From: Betaproteobacteria bacterium UBA2293
GTDB taxonomy: Bacteria; Pseudomonadota; Gammaproteobacteria; Burkholderiales; Rhodocyclaceae
Assembly: GCA_002345845.1 (NCBI GenBank)
Contig: DDWF01000087.1
Span: forward strand, 8,313-17,020
Direction: 5' to 3'
DNA: 8,708 bases
The notes under the pieces: model-generated
Told to the model about the DNA's origin: nothing
The model's database searches: none
What the model saw: the letters and a program-made list of their open reading frames with translations, nothing else
Shown: positions 5,796-8,708 of the stretch, one piece after another
Layout of the letters: the number at the start of each line of letters is the position of its first letter
Position numbering within the stretch: position 1 is the first letter of the stretch
Program-made: the position numbers and the translations under genes

Positions 5796-6673
5796 GCGTT
5801 TCTCCTGGAGACGGCCTCGGCGATACCCGAGTCAACGGTCGGGTAGGCAAGGCTTAGTTTTAATTCGTTTTTCAGACGGCAATTGCCGATCCGCCGCGAC
5901 TCGCGCATGAAGGACATCTGCAGCGGCGACAGCACCTCGGCGGCGGCGCGGCGGCTCAGGCGCGGCGGACGCGGCAGAGTGAAGGCGTCGGCGACGCGGT
6001 CGAAGTAATCGGCCATGCGCAAGTCGCTGTCGTCAACGACGTTATAGACCCGGTTGGCCCGGCCGTGGCGCAGGGCGGTGAGGCAGGCGGCGGCCAGATC
6101 CTCGGCGTGGATGTGATTGGTCCACGCATCCTCATCGGCCAGCAGCGCCGGCAAGCCCTTCTCCAGGCGCTCGATGGGCAGCCGGTCGGCGGCGTAGATG
6201 CCGGGGGCACGCAGGATGTTGACGCGCACCCCCTGGCGCCGGCCCCAGGCGCGCAGGCAGCGCTCGGCATCGACGCGACGGACGGCGCGGGCGCTTTCCG
6301 GATGGCAGGGCCGGGTCTCGTCGATCAATGCCCCGGCGCAATCGCCATACACCCCTGTCGTACTAACGTAAATCAGCTGCCGTGGTAGACTGCCGCCCGC
6401 ACTCAGGGCCGCCAGCAGGTTGCGCGTTCGGGTGTCGAGCCCACCTTGGGCCGGTGGCGGCGCCAGGTGCAGCACGACGTCGGCCAGACCGGCCAGGCGG
6501 AGCAGACTGGATCGGTCATCAAGGTCGGCAAACAGTGGGATGGCTCCGGCCGCCCGCCAGACGGCGGCCCGTTGCCGATCGCGCAGCAGGGCGAAGACGC
6601 GGCAGGCAGGAGAGAGACGGAAGAGGATGCGGCGGGCAACGTCCCCGCTGCCAACAATCAGGATTTTTTGCAC
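5783..6673 (-). CDS. NAD(P)-dependent SDR/epimerase family protein (YeeZ-like)
   Basis: Atypical/extended short-chain dehydrogenase-like protein of 296 aa. It begins MQKILIVGSGDVARR with a glycine-rich nucleotide loop (residues 8-14). Next come FADLDD, LHLAPPP, the active-site-like YVSTTGVYG (102-110), RAPGIY (155-160), TNHIHAEDLA (185-194) and MSFMRESRR (253-261). This order is that of the YeeZ-like subgroup of NAD-dependent epimerase/dehydratase proteins, whose substrates are not well defined. The start is GTG at 6673: every in-frame ATG upstream would run through the opposite gene and add residues with no Rossmann character. There is no Shine-Dalgarno before the GTG. It is first in an operon with hemJ and the RNA methyltransferase. 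The reaction is unknown; some members may have a structural or quality-control role rather than a sugar role. Confidence 0.85.
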   Translation of the reverse strand: MQKILIVGSGDVARRILFRLSPACRVFALLRDRQRAAVWRAAGAIPLFADLDDRSSLLRLAGLADVVLHLAPPPAQGGLDTRTRNLLAALSAGGSLPRQLIYVSTTGVYGDCAGALIDETRPCHPESARAVRRVDAERCLRAWGRRQGVRVNILRAPGIYAADRLPIERLEKGLPALLADEDAWTNHIHAEDLAAACLTALRHGRANRVYNVVDDSDLRMADYFDRVADAFTLPRPPRLSRRAAAEVLSPLQMSFMRESRRIGNCRLKNELKLSLAYPTVDSGIAEAVSRRNACLS

Positions 6674-6706
6674 GCCGGCATTGTAGCCGACGACCAAGGG
6701 GAACCG
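6674..6706. promoter_or_regulatory. 33-bp gap between divergent start codons
   Basis: The SDR gene starts leftward at 6673 and the reductase rightward at 6707. The gap holds the reductase ribosome binding site AAGGGGA (6696-6702, 4 nt before ATG). On the minus strand it holds TACAAT (6685-6680), which is spaced so that transcription would begin at the SDR GTG. Any rightward promoter must lie inside the SDR coding region. Confidence 0.5.
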
Positions 6707-7723
6707 ATGAGCTACCAGATCACTGTCCAGCCAAGCGGCAGCCAGTTCGCTGCCGAGGCCGATGAAACCCTGCTCGATGCCGCCTTGCGGCACGGCCTGA
6801 CCCTGCCCTACGGCTGCAAGGACGGGGCCTGCGGCGCCTGCAAGGGCAAGGTGCTGGCGGGTCAGGTCGACCATGGCCGCGCTCAGCCGCACAGCCTCAA
6901 GGACGAGGAAAAGGCCGCCGGCCTGACGCTCTATTGCTGCGCCACGGCGCAGTCCGACCTGGTCATCGAATGCAAGCAGCTAACCTCGGCCAGCGACATC
7001 CCGGTCAAGACTTTGCCGGCGCGGATCGAGAAGCTGGAGCGTCTGGCGCCCGACGTCATCGACATGCACCTGCGCCTGCCGGCCAGCGAGCGCCTGCAGT
7101 TCTGGGCCGGGCAATACATCGACATCCTGCTCAAGGATGGCCGCAAGCGCAGCTTCTCGCTGGCCAACGCGCCGCACGACGATGCCGTGCTGCAACTGCA
7201 TATCCGTTACGTGCCGGGCGGCGTATTCACCGAGCAGGTATTCAACAGCATGAAGGTGCGCGACATCCTGCGCTTCAACGGACCGCACGGCACCTTCTAC
7301 CTGCGCGAGGATTCACCCAAGCCGATGATTCTGCTTGCCGGCGGCACCGGCTTCGCACCGATCAAGGCCATCGTCGAGCACGCCATCGCCGAGGAATGCC
7401 AGCGGCCGATGGTCATCTACTGGGGCGCCAAGGCGCGCGTCGACCTGTACCAGGACGCGCTGCCGCAGCAGTGGGCGGCCAGTCACCCGCATATCCGCTA
7501 TGTACCGGTGCTCTCGGAGCCGGCCGCCGGCGATGCGTGGACCGGGCGCACCGGCTTCGTCCATCACGCGGTCATGGAAGATTTCCCGGATCTTTCCGGT
7601 TATCAGGTTTACGCCTGCGGCTCGCCGGTGATGATCGAAGCGGCCAAGGCCGATTTCACCCGTCGCTGCGCGCTGCCGGAAGAAGAATTCTTCGCCGACG
7701 TCTTCAGCTTTTCAACGAACTAG
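6707..7723 (+). CDS. 2Fe-2S/FAD oxidoreductase, CDP-6-deoxy-delta-3,4-glucoseen reductase-like
   Basis: Soluble NAD(P)H-dependent reductase of 338 aa. Residues 1-90 are a plant-type ferredoxin domain with cluster ligands C37, C42, C45 and C77 (CX4CX2C...C). Residues 100-200 are the FAD domain with R148-S-F-S151. The rest is the NAD(P)-binding domain with LAGGTGFAPI (210-219), YACGSPVMIEA (302-312) and the aromatic C-terminal FFADVFSFS. The layout ferredoxin-FAD-NAD is that of AscD/RfbI-type CDP-6-deoxyglucoseen reductases and of phenol or toluate reductase components. Database labels usually say the former, but no deoxysugar genes and no oxygenase are nearby, so the partner is unknown. AAGGGGA precedes the ATG. 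The 3' end overlaps the convergent gene by 12 bp. Confidence 0.93.
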   Translation: MSYQITVQPSGSQFAAEADETLLDAALRHGLTLPYGCKDGACGACKGKVLAGQVDHGRAQPHSLKDEEKAAGLTLYCCATAQSDLVIECKQLTSASDIPVKTLPARIEKLERLAPDVIDMHLRLPASERLQFWAGQYIDILLKDGRKRSFSLANAPHDDAVLQLHIRYVPGGVFTEQVFNSMKVRDILRFNGPHGTFYLREDSPKPMILLAGGTGFAPIKAIVEHAIAEECQRPMVIYWGAKARVDLYQDALPQQWAASHPHIRYVPVLSEPAAGDAWTGRTGFVHHAVMEDFPDLSGYQVYACGSPVMIEAAKADFTRRCALPEEEFFADVFSFSTN

Positions 7724-8335
7724 GGCGCAGCCCCGCAGCGTCTGGCCATCAACGCGGACCGTGGCAGTCCAGCCGAACACCGCATCGGACATGGCGTCCC
7801 GGCACAGCTGGCGTTCAAAGCGCAGTTCCAGCCCCTCGCCCGAGAACTGCGCGACCTCGCCCTGGCGCGCGAAAACCCGGTAAGGCACGCTGACTTCCTT
7901 GCTGCCCTGGCGCTGCAGCGTGACTTTCTCGCCACCGGCGACCAGTGCCCAGCCCGGCTCGTTGCCGCTGGCCAGCCACGCTTCGTCAGTGCCACCCGGT
8001 TTCTGGCAGCGGCCTTCGGCCCGCGCCAGGTTGAGTTCACTGGCGCGCAGGGCGCCGCCTTCAACCACCCCGAGCAGTTCGACATAGTATTTGCGGCCGT
8101 CGGCCACCCCCGCCATTTCCAGGCCGCGCGTCACCTGACGATCGGCCGAGACATCCTCAACCAACGCATAGCTGCGGTCGCGGCACGGGGCGAAGACCAG
8201 CTTCTCGCCGTGCTTCATCAAGAAACCATAGGCCAGGCGTGGCGTCGCGTCCGGTTTGGGTGCGCTGTCGGCAGCCGGAGCAGCCTGGGCAGCAACAGCA
8301 AACAGCGCAGCAAGCAGGGGAACAATCAGCTTCAT
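7712..8335 (-). CDS. Exported protein with COG3650-like C-terminal domain
   Basis: Periplasmic protein of 207 aa beginning MKLIVPLLAALFAVAAQA-A, a clear signal peptide without lipobox. ATG-ATG occurs at 8338/8335. A weak GGA is the only ribosome binding signal (5 or 8 nt away), so the exact start is uncertain by one codon, and longer frames to 8425 are unsupported. The N-terminal half (LAYGFLMKHGEKLVFAPCRDRSYALVED) looks like a small beta domain similar to NlpE/COG3015-type modules. The C-terminal half has SGNEPGWAL, a beta-rich middle and LCRDAMSDAVFGWTATVRVDGQTLRGCA. This pattern, with C-x-D-x-MSD...Y/W-TATV...LRGCA, is the ending of COG3650/META-like envelope proteins. The cysteine pair in this domain may form a disulfide. 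Function unknown. Its last codons overlap the end of the reductase gene on the other strand. Confidence 0.85.
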   Translation of the reverse strand: MKLIVPLLAALFAVAAQAAPAADSAPKPDATPRLAYGFLMKHGEKLVFAPCRDRSYALVEDVSADRQVTRGLEMAGVADGRKYYVELLGVVEGGALRASELNLARAEGRCQKPGGTDEAWLASGNEPGWALVAGGEKVTLQRQGSKEVSVPYRVFARQGEVAQFSGEGLELRFERQLCRDAMSDAVFGWTATVRVDGQTLRGCALVR

Positions 8336-8360
8336 CATGGCGATCCGGATAACAGGCGAA

Positions 8361-8380
8361 CGGGCGGCCATTGTCGCCCG
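8361..8380 (-). other. GC-rich inverted repeat between livF and the COG3650-like gene
   Basis: CGGGCG (8361-8366) and CGCCCG (8375-8380) form a perfect 6-bp stem with an 8-nt loop in the 86-bp gap. On the minus strand it is not followed by a T-run, so it is at best a weak or Rho-assisted terminator for livF; it may equally be chance in GC-rich DNA. Confidence 0.3.
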
Positions 8381-8421
8381 CCCGCCGCGGCGAAGGTTTG
8401 ATCCAGGCAAAAAAGCCGCGT

Positions 8422-8708
8422 TCACTCGCCGAGATAGGCGGCGCGTACTTTCGGATCGTCGAGCAGGCTGGCCGATTCGCCGGTCAGCGTTATTTCGCCG
8501 CTTTCCATGACATAGCCGCGCTGGCTGACTTCCAGCGCCAGCTTGGCATTCTGCTCGATGAGCAGGGTCGTCATGCCCTCGGCGGCCACAGCGCGGACGA
8601 CCTCGAAGATCTTCTGCACCATGATCGGCGCCAGACCCATCGACGGCTCGTCGAGCAACAACATCTTCGGCCGGCTCATCAGCGCCCGGCCAATGGCCAG
8701 CATCTGCT
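8422..8708 (-). CDS. livF: Branched-chain amino-acid ABC transporter ATPase LivF, C-terminal part
   Basis: ATP-binding subunit of a Liv/HAAT-type importer, on the cytoplasmic face of the inner membrane; the N-terminal two thirds lie beyond the window. About 95 residues are visible. QMLAIGRALMSRP follows the ABC signature, then come Walker B MLLLDEPSMGLAP and the switch region TTLLIEQNA, in which LivF-type proteins have EQNA. The end is typical of LivF: RGYVMESGEITLTG, then VRAAYLGE. LivG-type ATPases end differently, which favours LivF. The substrate need not be leucine/isoleucine/valine; betaproteobacteria carry many paralogues for amides, urea or aromatic acids. Other liv genes are expected beyond the right edge. 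Confidence 0.93.
   Translation of the reverse strand, partial: QMLAIGRALMSRPKMLLLDEPSMGLAPIMVQKIFEVVRAVAAEGMTTLLIEQNAKLALEVSQRGYVMESGEITLTGESASLLDDPKVRAAYLGE

Noticed and set aside
6707..7723. A deoxysugar (CDP-ascarylose) biosynthesis locus
   Set aside because: Only the reductase resembles that pathway; the adjacent SDR is of the YeeZ-like type and on the opposite strand, and no sugar nucleotidyltransferase or dehydratase is present.
6934..7893. A 319-codon open frame on the plus strand across the reductase and beyond
   Set aside because: It lies in another frame of the reductase gene; its Arg/Ala/His-rich composition and lack of motifs mark it as a shadow of high-GC coding DNA.
8407..8418. 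GGC-AAAAAA-GCC just after livF as its terminator
   Set aside because: The T-run on the minus strand is the loop of a 3-bp stem and no stable hairpin precedes it.
1..8708. CRISPR arrays, insertion sequences, phage or defence genes, tRNA or rRNA genes
   Set aside because: No regularly spaced repeats, transposase or integrase motifs, terminal repeats or cloverleaf/CCA-type sequences were seen on either strand.

Overview
The window is GC-rich chromosomal DNA carrying ordinary housekeeping and envelope genes. The gene types point to a betaproteobacterium, most plausibly of the Rhodocyclales (Dechloromonas/Azonexus-like): a PEP-CTERM sorted exoprotein behind a sigma-54-type promoter, a 4-hydroxybutyrate/butyrate-type CoA-transferase, HemJ, a stand-alone RlmL-type methyltransferase, a ferredoxin-type 'CDP-6-deoxy-glucoseen reductase' and a Liv-type ABC ATPase. 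The taxonomic placement is inferred from protein resemblance, not from a search.

Layout. (1) 2-718, plus: the 3' three-quarters of lipA (lipoyl synthase). (2) 719-1532, plus: a 160-bp regulatory gap with a good -24/-12 promoter, a PEP-CTERM protein of the DVUA0089 type, and a strong hairpin terminator. (3) 1550-2394, minus: two small exported proteins, a proline-tailed glycine-zipper lipoprotein and a secreted protein with a YPYxxxC..GW ending. They overlap by ATGA. (4) 2477-4113, minus: an acetyl-CoA hydrolase/CoA-transferase family enzyme, followed 14 bp later by an unrecognised 108-aa cysteine-containing protein with a very strong ribosome binding site. (5) 4235-6673, minus: a tight three-gene operon of a YeeZ-like SDR protein, HemJ and an RlmL-type rRNA methyltransferase, joined by a 13-nt overlap and a 1-nt gap. 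(6) 6707-7723, plus: a 2Fe-2S/FAD reductase that diverges from the SDR gene with only 33 bp between start codons. (7) 7712-8335, minus: an exported protein with a COG3650-like C-terminal domain, whose 3' end overlaps the reductase. (8) 8422-8708, minus: the C-terminal end of LivF.

The groups look functionally independent: lipoate and heme cofactor synthesis, rRNA modification, CoA-ester metabolism, envelope and extracellular proteins, and amino-acid uptake. I found no mobile element, phage gene, CRISPR array, tRNA, rRNA or defence island. The most distinctive signals are the sigma-54-type promoter in front of the PEP-CTERM gene, the uncharacterised small protein coupled to the CoA-transferase, and a possible leaderless GTG start for the SDR gene. 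I do not see convincing evidence of a new multi-gene system.
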